In this document: in pieces, positions 7,580 to 15,594 of the stretch
How the letters are laid out: every line of letters starts with the position of its first letter
Position numbering within the stretch: position 1 is the stretch's first letter
Assembly (NCBI RefSeq): GCF_038624605.1
Contig: NZ_CP152020.1
Span: 2,225,312 to 2,289,311 of the forward strand
Origin: Psychrobacillus sp. FSL K6-4046
GTDB lineage: Bacteria; Bacillota; Bacilli; Bacillales_A; Planococcaceae
Direction: 5' to 3'
Length of the DNA stretch: 64,000 nucleotides
The notes under the pieces: model-generated
The model's database searches: none
Told to the model about the DNA's origin: nothing
What the model saw: the letters and a program-made list of their open reading frames with translations, nothing else
Program-made: the position numbers and the translations under genes

Positions 7580-8890
7580 TTATTCTGTTATTACTTCATA
7601 AATTAAAGGCGGTGCATCTTTTTGTGCAGCTTCAATTTGGATGTTTTTGTGTAATTTATTGATAACATCTTGGATATCTTCAGAGTTAGCATGGATGGTA
7701 GCTAGTGATTCGCCTTTTTCTACACGATCTCCTACCTTTTTGTTAAGGATAATTCCTACTGCTAAATCGATTTCTGACTCTTTCGTTGCTCTTCCAGCTC
7801 CTAGTAACATAGCTGCAGTACCAATTTCGTCCGCTTCCATATAAGTTACGTAGCCTGCTTCCTTAGCAGTTAATTCTGTAACAAAAGCAGCTTTAGGTAG
7901 CAAATTAGTGTTATCGACTACATTTTCATTTCCGCCTTGCCATTTGATGAATTGCTTGAAGATTTCTAAAGCAGATCCATCGTCGATTACCTTTTTCAGC
8001 ATTGCTCGAGCTTCTTCTAACGTCTCTGCTTTTTCTCCAACGACAACCATTTGACTACCTAAAGTTAAGCACAGTTCCGTTAAATCCTCTGGGCCATTTC
8101 CTTTAAGCGTATCTATCGCTTCCTGTACCTCTAGAGCGTTTCCGATTGCTCGGCCTAGTGGTTGACTCATGTCAGAAATAATTGCCATTGTTTGACGTCC
8201 AACACTATTACCGATTTGCACCATAGCTTTTGCTAGCTTGCGAGCATCTTCAGCCGTTTTCATGAATGCTCCATCACCAGTTTTAACGTCAAGCACAATT
8301 GCACCAGCACCTGCTGCAATTTTTTTACTCATTATAGAGCTTGCAATAAGCGGAATGCTATTAACTGTTGACGTTACATCTCTAAGTGCATACAGTTTTT
8401 TATCTGCTGGAGTCAAGTTACCGCTTTGACCGATTACAGCCACTTTTATTTCATTTACTTGTTTTACAAATTGCTCAGAAGATAATTCTACATGGAAGCC
8501 TTCAATTGCTTCTAGCTTGTCTATTGTTCCACCAGTGTGACCTAAACCGCGTCCACTCATTTTTGCTACTGGAACGCCACAAGCAGCTACTAGAGGTCCT
8601 AAAACTAAAGTAGTTGTGTCGCCTACCCCACCAGTAGAATGCTTATCAACTTTTACACCCTCGATCGCTGATAGGTCAATTTGTTCTCCTGAGTTAACCA
8701 TAGCCATCGTTAGGTTGGCACGTTCCTCATCATTCATATCTTTGAAGTAGATTGCCATTAGTAATGCACTAGCTTGATAATCAGGAATAGAACCGTTTGT
8801 ATAGCCATCAATAAAGAAACTAATTTCCTCTTTTGTTAGAGCATGGCCATCTCTTTTCTTTTCAATAATGTCATTCATTCTCATTTTCAT
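7580..8890 (-). CDS. pdp: Pyrimidine-nucleoside phosphorylase
   Basis: A 436-residue protein of the thymidine/pyrimidine-nucleoside phosphorylase family, which cleaves uridine and thymidine to base plus (deoxy)ribose 1-phosphate. The phosphate-binding signature is seen around residues 82-95 ([16 protein letters not shown]), followed by [13 protein letters not shown]. The C-terminal barrel-sandwich domain carries [16 protein letters not shown]. It starts nine bases after the deoB stop, so the two are co-transcribed for nucleoside salvage: the pentose 1-phosphate made here is the substrate of DeoB. Confidence 0.94.
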   Translation of the reverse strand: MKMRMNDIIEKKRDGHALTKEEISFFIDGYTNGSIPDYQASALLMAIYFKDMNDEERANLTMAMVNSGEQIDLSAIEGVKVDKHSTGGVGDTTTLVLGPLVAACGVPVAKMSGRGLGHTGGTIDKLEAIEGFHVELSSEQFVKQVNEIKVAVIGQSGNLTPADKKLYALRDVTSTVNSIPLIASSIMSKKIAAGAGAIVLDVKTGDGAFMKTAEDARKLAKAMVQIGNSVGRQTMAIISDMSQPLGRAIGNALEVQEAIDTLKGNGPEDLTELCLTLGSQMVVVGEKAETLEEARAMLKKVIDDGSALEIFKQFIKWQGGNENVVDNTNLLPKAAFVTELTAKEAGYVTYMEADEIGTAAMLLGAGRATKESEIDLAVGIILNKKVGDRVEKGESLATIHANSEDIQDVINKLHKNIQIEAAQKDAPPLIYEVITE

Positions 8891-8899
8891 ACACGTCCT

Positions 8900-10078
8900 T
8901 TATTTTAATAAAGATAGGAAGCTTTCACCAAATGCAGTTGGCTTTACATCAAAGTTATCTGCAATTGTTGCTCCTATATCTGCAAATGTCATACGTAAAG
9001 GCAATTCTTTAATTTCTGTAAATCTAGGTGAATAAACAGTTAATGGAACAAATTCACGCGTGTGGTCTGTTCCTGGCATTGTAGGGTCGTTTCCGTGATC
9101 AGCTGTAATGATTAATAAATCATCACTTGTTAGCTTAGGAAGCGCTTCCTTCAAGCGAGCATCGAACTCTTCTAGAGCCTTACCGTAGCCAATTGGATCT
9201 CTGCGGTGACCATATAAAGCATCGAAGTCTACTAGGTTTAAGAAACTAATACCTGTAAAGTCTTTATCCAACGTTTCGATAAATTTGTCCATGCCATCCA
9301 TGTTATCTTTTGTTCTAACTGTGGAAGTAATACCTTCCCCATTAAAAATGTCATTAATTTTACCAATCGCCATTACTTCTAAACCAGCATCTTGCAATTC
9401 ATTCATTGCTGTACGAGCGAACGGTTTTAGAGCATAGTCATGACGATTTGAAGTACGAACAAAGCTTCCTGGCTCTCCAATAAATGGACGTGCAATGATA
9501 CGACCAACTAAAAATTCAGGAGACAACGTCAGTTCTCTTGCGATTTCACAAATTCGGTATAATTCTTCTAATGGAACCACTTCTTCGTGTGCAGCAATTT
9601 GAAGAACTGGATCAGCGGAAGTATAAACGATTATTGCTCCCGTTTTCATATGCTCTTCCCCTAGCTCGTCTAAAATCTCTGTACCACTCGCTGGCTTGTT
9701 GCCAATCACCTTACGCCCTGTTTTCTCCTCTAAAGCAGTGATAAGCTCTTCAGGAAATCCGTTTGGATATACTTTAAATGGTTTGTCGATATTTAACCCC
9801 ATAATCTCCCAGTGGCCAGTCATCGTATCTTTACCGACAGAAACTTCTTGCATCTTCCCGTAATAAGCTGTTGGTTGATCTGCTGGAGCAATACCTTTAA
9901 TAGCTTCAATATTTCCTAGCCCTAGCTTTTGCATTTCTGGCATTTTCAATCCATTCATTTTTTCTGCAATATGTCCAAGTGTATGTGAGCCAACGTCACC
10001 GAAGGCTGCAGCATCTGGTGCTTCACCGATTCCGACAGAGTCCATCACAATGACATGTATACGTTTAAATTTTCCCAT
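8900..10078 (-). CDS. deoB: Phosphopentomutase
   Basis: A 392-residue metalloenzyme of the alkaline phosphatase superfamily. The N-terminal metal site is [11 protein letters not shown], and the C-terminal metal ligands lie in [21 protein letters not shown] near residues 322-342. It interconverts (deoxy)ribose 1- and 5-phosphates and links nucleoside breakdown to the pentose phosphate pathway. It precedes pdp. The purine nucleoside phosphorylase gene often found between the two in related genomes is absent here. Confidence 0.95.
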   Translation of the reverse strand: MGKFKRIHVIVMDSVGIGEAPDAAAFGDVGSHTLGHIAEKMNGLKMPEMQKLGLGNIEAIKGIAPADQPTAYYGKMQEVSVGKDTMTGHWEIMGLNIDKPFKVYPNGFPEELITALEEKTGRKVIGNKPASGTEILDELGEEHMKTGAIIVYTSADPVLQIAAHEEVVPLEELYRICEIARELTLSPEFLVGRIIARPFIGEPGSFVRTSNRHDYALKPFARTAMNELQDAGLEVMAIGKINDIFNGEGITSTVRTKDNMDGMDKFIETLDKDFTGISFLNLVDFDALYGHRRDPIGYGKALEEFDARLKEALPKLTSDDLLIITADHGNDPTMPGTDHTREFVPLTVYSPRFTEIKELPLRMTFADIGATIADNFDVKPTAFGESFLSLLK

Positions 10079-10131
10079 AATTTCTACCTCCTACTTGTTC
10101 TTTATTAGTGTACCAAAAAATCTCCGAAAAT

Positions 10132-10152
10132 AAATGTCAGACCTCTGACATT
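10132..10152 (-). terminator. Short terminator-like hairpin at the xerD 3' end
   Basis: AATGTCAGA and TCTGACATT form a nine-base stem followed on the minus strand by TATTTT. It overlaps the xerD stop codon and precedes deoB by about 55 bases. Confidence 0.5.
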
Positions 10153-11050
10153 ATGCACGAGGATGGTATTGTTTGTAAACTTCTTTTAATCGCTTTTTAC
10201 TTACGTGGGTGTAAATCTGTGTCGTAGAGATGTCAGCATGTCCTAACATTTCCTGAACGGCTCTTAGATCTGCCCCATTCTCAATCAAGTGAGTTGCAAA
10301 AGAATGCCGTAAAATATGTGGTGTAATTTCTTTTTTAATGCCAGCAGCAAGGACATGCTTGTTTAGTAATTTCCATATTCCCTGTCTTGTTAAACGTTTC
10401 CCTCTTTGATTGATAAAAATAGCATCTGTACGTTCTTTTTTGAGTAGTGCAGGGCGTGCATGTTCGATATAATTGCTACAGGCACGCAATGCTGCTCCAC
10501 CAAGTGGAATAATACGTTCCTTCCCTCCCTTACCAAACACACGGACAAATCCCATCGATAAATGTAAATCCTCTAAATTTAAATTTAGACACTCACTTAT
10601 ACGCATACCACTTGCATACATAAGTTCAAACATTGCGAGGTCTCTCACTCCCTGCGGCTTGGACACATCAATGCTCGCTAAAAGGGTGTTCAGCTCCTCA
10701 ACTGACAAAAAGTTCGGTAGCTTCTGCTCTAGTTGAGGAAGCTCTAAATGAATAGTAGGGTCGGTTGTTGTCACTTTATCCCGCAACAAAAACTGATGAA
10801 AGGAACGGATAGACGAAATATGTCGAGAAACTGTTCGGGCTGATTTACCTTTTTCCTTTAAATCTCTTAAATGTAAAATGATATGATGCCGTTCAACGTC
10901 TGCTAAACTACTTAATTGCTGGATGTTAAATATAGACTTTAAATATTCCGTTAAATCATTTTTATAGGAAACTAATGTATTCTCTGCTAGCTGTCGTTCT
11001 ATGCGGAGGAAATGCAAATAATCTTCTAAATGAAGCAGACCCTCTTTCAT
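10151..11050 (-). CDS. xerD: Site-specific tyrosine recombinase XerD
   Basis: A 299-residue tyrosine recombinase with an N-terminal SAM-like core-binding domain (about residues 1-85) and a C-terminal catalytic domain. Visible catalytic elements are ASGMRISECL (first Arg), HILRHSFATHLI (His and Arg), LGHADISTTQIYTH (second His and the nucleophilic Tyr). With XerC it resolves chromosome dimers at dif. GGAGG just before ATG 11050 favours this start over an upstream in-frame ATG at 11080. It lies downstream of fur, as in B. subtilis, but a terminator separates them. Confidence 0.92.
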   Translation of the reverse strand: MKEGLLHLEDYLHFLRIERQLAENTLVSYKNDLTEYLKSIFNIQQLSSLADVERHHIILHLRDLKEKGKSARTVSRHISSIRSFHQFLLRDKVTTTDPTIHLELPQLEQKLPNFLSVEELNTLLASIDVSKPQGVRDLAMFELMYASGMRISECLNLNLEDLHLSMGFVRVFGKGGKERIIPLGGAALRACSNYIEHARPALLKKERTDAIFINQRGKRLTRQGIWKLLNKHVLAAGIKKEITPHILRHSFATHLIENGADLRAVQEMLGHADISTTQIYTHVSKKRLKEVYKQYHPRA

Positions 11051-11082
11051 CAAAAAACCTCCTATTAAATAATTATGCAATT

Positions 11083-11116
11083 AAAAAAAGGATAGCATAT
11101 TTTAGCTATCCTTTTT
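11083..11116 (-). terminator. Terminator of fur
   Basis: AAAAAGGATAGC and GCTATCCTTTTT form a perfect stem with an eight-base loop directly after the fur stop. The A/T arms may let it work in both directions. Confidence 0.8.
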
Positions 11117-11118
11117 GG

Positions 11119-11559
11119 TTATTTATCTTGGCAACGATGGCAGATCCCATGGAACGTTAAACGATGATCTTTTATAATAAAATTCCATCTTTTTTCCACG
11201 ATTGCCTCTACATCCTCTAGCAAGTCCTCTTGAATTTCATCCACAGCTCCGCATTCGATACATACAAGATGATGATGAAAATGTGCAGCGCCTTCTTGTC
11301 TTAAGTCATAGCGTGATACGCCATCTCCAAATTGAATTTTATCTACTACATTCAATTCATTTAATAACTCTAATGTTCGATAAACAGTCGCTAGTCCTAT
11401 ATCAGGTGATTTTTCTCTAACTAGTAGAAAAACATCCTCCGCACTCAAATGATCTTCTTCATTTTCAAGCAATACTCGAACTGTCGCTTCACGCTGTGGC
11501 GTCAGTTTATAGCCCGCACCAGATAATTGTTTTTTAATACGATCAATACGGCTCTCCAT
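11119..11559 (-). CDS. fur: Ferric uptake regulator Fur
   Basis: A 146-residue Fur-family repressor. The N-terminal winged helix spans about residues 10-85 (YKLTPQREATVRVL, DIGLATVYRTLELL). The metal-binding C-terminal part contains HFHHHLVCIECG, and a second CxxC is in HGICHRC, indicating a structural zinc site. Location beside xerD and the spoIIM-position gene supports Fur itself over PerR or Zur paralogues. A Fur box found at 49384 in this window is a plausible target. Confidence 0.9.
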   Translation of the reverse strand: MESRIDRIKKQLSGAGYKLTPQREATVRVLLENEEDHLSAEDVFLLVREKSPDIGLATVYRTLELLNELNVVDKIQFGDGVSRYDLRQEGAAHFHHHLVCIECGAVDEIQEDLLEDVEAIVEKRWNFIIKDHRLTFHGICHRCQDK

Positions 11560-11644
11560 ATGACGCCTCCTTAACTACCACTATTATAACAAGAAGTGTT
11601 TTCTCATTACAAGAGATTCACATAATAATAATTATTAATAAATA

Positions 11645-12112
11645 CTAATTATTAAATACGATAAATGGTAAAAGAATAAACTCTATTATAATAGTAATTA
11701 TATAGAAGCCAAGTGTAAAGAGATTTACTCTTCTTGCCAATGCAAGTAATAGGATACAGTAGACGAGTTGAAATGGGAACCACCAAAATACATACGGAAA
11801 AGTACTTTCTTGAGTTTGCAGCAAAAAACTGGAACAGAATCCATAAAAGGTAATTTTGAATGCGCAAATGACTAAGATGAATCTTTGTAAGTAGCGATGC
11901 TGATAAAACAAGAAAAAAACGACTGCAATCATCAAGTGAGGAAAAATCGTCTCTAGGAAACTAGGTGGCCCTTCCAATAAGACTCGTGCATCCAAAAGGT
12001 TGATAATCCACTGCTGCTGTTCTGGTGAGCTACGTTCAAAAAGTATTAATCCTCCTATAAAACTAACAACTAGTACACAAAAAGATACGAAAATAGTATA
12101 AGACTGGTTCAA
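11645..12112 (-). CDS. Multi-pass membrane protein at the spoIIM position (divergent SpoIIM candidate)
   Basis: A 155-residue protein with about five hydrophobic segments. It occupies the place of spoIIM between nudF and fur. Weak resemblance to SpoIIM is visible: an N-terminal helix ending in GGLILF, a central K-x4-GF segment (FKITFYGFCSSFLLQ) and a proline-containing helix (WWFPFQLVYCILLL). SpoIIM, about 214 residues in B. subtilis, acts with SpoIID and SpoIIP in engulfment. This protein is shorter, and the identification rests mainly on synteny. TTG at 12112 follows AGGGGGGA; an ATG further upstream lacks a good site. Confidence 0.5.
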   Translation of the reverse strand: MNQSYTIFVSFCVLVVSFIGGLILFERSSPEQQQWIINLLDARVLLEGPPSFLETIFPHLMIAVVFFLFYQHRYLQRFILVICAFKITFYGFCSSFLLQTQESTFPYVFWWFPFQLVYCILLLALARRVNLFTLGFYIITIIIEFILLPFIVFNN

Positions 12113-12167
12113 CTTGGAATCCCCCCTATCTATTTTCATCTTATGCTTGTACTAGGTTCAAACATGC

Positions 12168-12710
12168 TTATTTTAAATAATCTTTTAACCAAATATAGGC
12201 GAAAGCTGTTTTTGCATCAAAGATCTGTTGAGAGATTACCATTTGTTCCATATCTTCAAGACTGACATGTAATAATTCAACGAACTCATCCTCGTCTAAA
12301 TCAGCTGGATTCTCCATTTTTACAATATTTTCAGCCAAGTAAAGGTGTATAATCTCATCAGCAAATCCAGGTGAGGTTGCAAAAGATTGTATATACTTCA
12401 GATTACTACAAGTATAGCCTGTCTCCTCTTCAAGCTCTCGCATTGCTGTAAGCTCTGGGGCCTCATTTGGCTCAATTTTACCAGCCGGTATTTCAATAAT
12501 AGAGCGTTCCAGTGCTTTTCTATACTGTTCTACTAAAATTATTTTTTTATCGTCAGTTACAGCTACTACTGCAACTGCTCCCGGGTGCTTCACAATCTCT
12601 CTTTTACCTTGCTTCCCATTCGGTAAAAGAACATCATCTACCTGTAATGTAATAATTCGACCAGTATATTTTAAATCAGTTGTAACTGTTTTTTCTTCAA
12701 ATTTTTTCAT
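12168..12710 (-). CDS. nudF: ADP-ribose pyrophosphatase (Nudix hydrolase)
   Basis: A 180-residue Nudix hydrolase with the full Nudix box around residues 78-100 (G-x5-E-x7-REL-x-EETGY, beginning GKIEPNEAPEL). The family cleaves ADP-ribose to AMP and ribose 5-phosphate. GAGAGGAAG precedes ATG 12710 (MKKFEEK), preferred to the upstream ATG at 12728, which lies within the site. It lies next to yqkF, divergently transcribed, as in the yqk region of B. subtilis. Confidence 0.9.
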   Translation of the reverse strand: MKKFEEKTVTTDLKYTGRIITLQVDDVLLPNGKQGKREIVKHPGAVAVVAVTDDKKIILVEQYRKALERSIIEIPAGKIEPNEAPELTAMRELEEETGYTCSNLKYIQSFATSPGFADEIIHLYLAENIVKMENPADLDEDEFVELLHVSLEDMEQMVISQQIFDAKTAFAYIWLKDYLK

Positions 12711-12778
12711 TAATTTTCTTCCTCTCATTTGAATCTATCTAATTCTCATTGTACCATGTAGGAAAGGAAGTGATAATC

Positions 12779-13675
12779 TTGGAAAAAAGACAATTAGGAA
12801 AAAGTGAAATCTCTATTTCAGAAATCGGACTTGGTTGTATGTCACTACCCACAAACATTACAGAAGCCGAAAAGATTATTCAAACCGCAATGGAACATGG
12901 TATTACGTATTATGACACGGCAGATTTGTATGACCGTGGAGAAAACGAAAAGATTCTAGGTACTCTTCTTAAACCTCATCGTCAGGACATAGTTATTGCC
13001 TCTAAGGTCGGTAATCGACTAAACGAAAATGGTGATGGCTGGCATTGGGATGCCTCAAAAGAATGGATTCAAACGGCGATACATGAATCCCTAAAACGCC
13101 TTCAAACAGATTATATTGATGTGTACCAGCTACACGGCGGGACAATGGATGACAATGTGGATGAAGTGATTGATACGATGGAATCTTTAAAAAAGGAAGG
13201 CCTAATTAGAGAATACGGCATCTCTTCTATCAGACCGAATGTTATTAACCGCTTCCTACAAAAAAGCAATGCAGTATCGGTTATGATGCAATATAGCTTG
13301 CTAGATAGAAGACCAGAGGAGTGGTTACACTTACTGGAACAAAACAGGACTACCCTGCTTAGTAGAGGCTCGCTTGCAAAAGGTATGCTGACCGAAGATG
13401 AAGGGCTTATTCGTGCTAAAAAAGCGGGCGACTACCTCTCTTATACAAACAAGGAGCTACTAGACACGATAGGGGAACTAAAGTCTTTAGATGCATCACT
13501 AACTAGCATAGCTCTTCACTATGTCCTGCAAAGTGGTGCTGCAATCGTTGGAGCAAGCTCATCTGAACAATTAATGGAGACAATTGAAGCGTATCAAGCT
13601 AAGATACCTGATGACTTACTAGCAAAAGCTTCTGAAATAACGAAAAAAACTACTTATTCAGAGCATCGAATATAA
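12779..13675 (+). CDS. yqkF: Aldo/keto reductase YqkF
   Basis: A 298-residue NADPH-dependent aldo/keto reductase fold. The catalytic Asp and Tyr are in YYDTADLYDRG near residue 47, the Lys in IVIASKVGN near 75, and the His in VYQLHGG near 115. TTG 12779 is chosen because GGAAAGGAAGTG lies just upstream, and the resulting N-terminus (MEKRQLGKSEIS) is that of the family; a frame-open TTG at 12749 has no site. The physiological substrate is unknown. In B. subtilis the next genes are yqkE and yqkD, but here about 15 kb intervenes. Confidence 0.85.
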   Translation: MEKRQLGKSEISISEIGLGCMSLPTNITEAEKIIQTAMEHGITYYDTADLYDRGENEKILGTLLKPHRQDIVIASKVGNRLNENGDGWHWDASKEWIQTAIHESLKRLQTDYIDVYQLHGGTMDDNVDEVIDTMESLKKEGLIREYGISSIRPNVINRFLQKSNAVSVMMQYSLLDRRPEEWLHLLEQNRTTLLSRGSLAKGMLTEDEGLIRAKKAGDYLSYTNKELLDTIGELKSLDASLTSIALHYVLQSGAAIVGASSSEQLMETIEAYQAKIPDDLLAKASEITKKTTYSEHRI

Positions 13676-13687
13676 AACTAGCACTAG

Positions 13688-13723
13688 GCTCCTTGAATTT
13701 GTTTAAATCAAGGAGCTTTTCTT
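13688..13723 (+). terminator. Terminator of yqkF
   Basis: GCTCCTTGA and TCAAGGAGC pair across an 11-base loop and are followed by TTTTCTT. Confidence 0.85.
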
Positions 13724-13733
13724 ATGAAAAGGA

Positions 13734-13859
13734 GGATTATCGTAAATAATTGGTTGATTGTCGTAAAATGTTCACTGATTGTCGTAAAGTAGCTTCTGAT
13801 TGTAGTAATCCATTCGGTCATTGTAGTAATCTAGAAGGTTATTGTAGTAATCCATATTT
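13734..13859. repeat. Six-unit 21-bp tandem repeat
   Basis: The core ATTGTMGTAA (first unit ATTATCGTAA) recurs at 13736, 13757, 13778, 13799, 13820 and 13841, with an exact 21-bp period and about ten variable bases between cores. The first three units have GTCGTAA or ATCGTAA and the last three GTAGTAA. The final unit encodes the last residues and the stop codon of the kinase-like gene on the minus strand. Confidence 0.9.
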
Positions 13860-14384
13860 TTGCTGCAAAAAGCTCTTTGTCATATCTACACGTTCTTGGA
13901 CAGTATAATCTCCTTCTATCCGCAAAACTGGACATGTCAATGTCGTCAACCATTCTTCATGTAAAGCTTTACTTCTCACTTCCATTCCTGCATGATCATA
14001 TAGCCCAGCCCACTCCATAAACTCCTTGTATTGTTCGTGCTTGGGTCCACCTGCTAAAATATCATTTCCGTATCTTTGAAACTCTCTTTTTTCAAGTCTT
14101 TCTAATCTAATATTCGGTGGTATCCATAAAAAAATGACCACATCAAAATAAGTTTTTAAATCTTCTCCCCAACCACATACTGCTCCAGATAAGATTGAAT
14201 TTCCATGTGAGTTTAAATCTCTTTCCAGGAGGTCTTTTCTTTCTTCCAGTTCTCTTATCTCTGTATATTTTGTTAACCAAAAATAATCATCTGTGTCCAA
14301 ATGGGTCCAGCAAATTTCATCGGATAATGCTTTCGCTAAGGTAGTTGTTCCAGATCCAGAAGCACCAAATATATGTATTTTCAC
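13839..14384 (-). CDS. P-loop nucleoside/shikimate-kinase-like AAA protein
   Basis: A 181-residue P-loop protein with Walker A near the N-terminus (IFGASGSGTTTLAKAL) and a DTDDYFW acidic motif typical of adenylate-kinase-like small-molecule kinases. The central segment VVIFLWIPPNIRLERLEKRE resembles the lid/Walker B region of these proteins. The substrate is unknown. GTG 14384 follows GGGGGA; the in-frame upstream ATG at 14405 lacks a site. The C-terminal GLLQ and stop are supplied by a 21-bp repeat unit, so the natural C-terminus may have been altered by repeat growth. Confidence 0.7.
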   Translation of the reverse strand: MKIHIFGASGSGTTTLAKALSDEICWTHLDTDDYFWLTKYTEIRELEERKDLLERDLNSHGNSILSGAVCGWGEDLKTYFDVVIFLWIPPNIRLERLEKREFQRYGNDILAGGPKHEQYKEFMEWAGLYDHAGMEVRSKALHEEWLTTLTCPVLRIEGDYTVQERVDMTKSFLQQKYGLLQ

Positions 14385-14458
14385 TAGTTTTGTCCCCCAT
14401 AACATCGTATAACGGCTCTTTAATTAGTTCTATAAGTAATTGGATGAGAAAGTAGAAT

Positions 14459-15016
14459 TTAATTAGTTATTTTCCCACTAAAATGCCCACCTTCATAAAC
14501 ACCCTCTTTCCATAAAACATTTCCATTACTATCAAATGCTTCGATTTTCAATGGGTCGGGTTCCCCAGCATCTGCTTCTTCTAAAGCATCAAAGGTAACA
14601 AACCAACATCTTAATCCTTCAGAAATCTCAACAATTGTAGCTCCCTTCTCTATTGTTTTTTGCTTCACAAGCACGGTTGTAATTTGATCATTTGTGATAA
14701 TTCCTCCAAACAATGTTAAAGGTACTTTTGGATTATTAAACATTACCCAGTCCATACCGTCACCAGGATCTATCTCACCGTTTCCAGTATGTGTCCAATA
14801 TTCATCAACCGACTTTTTATATCCAGTACGGAATCCTGTTTCATCTTCATAAAACACAACTTCATAATCTTCCTTTTGCAGTTTATCCAATATCTCAGTT
14901 GAATTTGGATGTGGAACGCTTTCTATAAAGTCCTCCGTACTATTTATGCTAAAAGTATATGAGCAGCCTGTCTGTAGCAGTAACACTATAAAAACCAAAA
15001 GTAATTTTTTCTTCAT
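14459..15016 (-). CDS. Hypothetical lipoprotein
   Basis: A 185-residue protein with a lipoprotein-like signal: MKKK, a leucine-rich core and LLLQTGCSY, giving a candidate lipidated Cys near residue 18. The Gln at -3 is atypical of a strict lipobox. The remainder is a soluble, acidic domain (DPGDGMDWVMFNNPKVPLTLFGG) of no family I recognise. It is a single gene preceded by AGGGGGAATG and not obviously linked to the transporter cluster below it. Confidence 0.65.
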   Translation of the reverse strand: MKKKLLLVFIVLLLQTGCSYTFSINSTEDFIESVPHPNSTEILDKLQKEDYEVVFYEDETGFRTGYKKSVDEYWTHTGNGEIDPGDGMDWVMFNNPKVPLTLFGGIITNDQITTVLVKQKTIEKGATIVEISEGLRCWFVTFDALEEADAGEPDPLKIEAFDSNGNVLWKEGVYEGGHFSGKITN

Positions 15017-15170
15017 TAATCATTCCCCCTTTGCTATATGAAAGTATAATAACTTTCTCGTCATAAATTTACGTATATCTAAAATTTTAGTTTCAAAATA
15101 TTCAATAAATAAATGAGAGTTCTGCATTAGAAAGTTAAATTTCTTAAACGAAGTCAATATTTGTTTATTT

Positions 15171-15480
15171 CTAAAGCTTTGTTAAAGTTATTGGTTAATT
15201 TTGATTAAAACTTCTTTTTTTAAAGTGATTGTAAACATTACAGAAGTGACATTCAAATGACTATTAAGAACATAAATTTTGTTTATGCAAGTAAATTTAT
15301 AAGCACTTTATCGATGAATTAAAGCCGTTCCCATTTATTGAATGGAGCACCAGACGGCGACATAAGCAGGAATAAGTGAGACAGATAAGACATCACAAAC
15401 ACACACGTAAGCGATGGGTGATGGATTATCGCTCACTCCGCGAAAAAGCGTCCGGCTGGTGTGAAAAATCAATTCTACTT
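15171..15480 (-). repeat. Dispersed repeat copy B, long form
   Basis: Read on the minus strand this begins AGTAGAATTGATTTTTCAC, passes through CCAGCCGGACGC and GATAATCCATCACCCATCGC, and continues about 160 bp beyond the short repeat. The extension shares AAATTTACTTGCATAAACAA (15279-15298), TTAATAGTCATTT and CCAATAACTTTA with copy G at 55489-55791, in the same order. This fills most of the 578-bp gene-free stretch 15017-15594. Confidence 0.8.
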
Positions 15481-15545
15481 TCTGACTTAAAGATTCCTTG
15501 CAACATTAATCAACCATACCCTTTTACATAGCTATTTCAAAAAAA

Positions 15546-15583
15546 AGCAGCACCAAAGTCTTTAAATGACTTTTGGAGCTGCT
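15546..15583 (-). terminator. Terminator of the Lpl-type transporter operon
   Basis: AGCAGC(T/A)CCAAA(A)GTC arms flank a short AT loop and are followed on the minus strand by a run of eight T residues. Confidence 0.85.
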
Positions 15584-15594
15584 CTCTTTTTATA

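Noticed and set aside
13734-13859. CRISPR array
   Set aside because: Repeats are ~10 conserved bases with a 21-bp period and no spacer-length segments or cas genes; a simple tandem repeat fits better.
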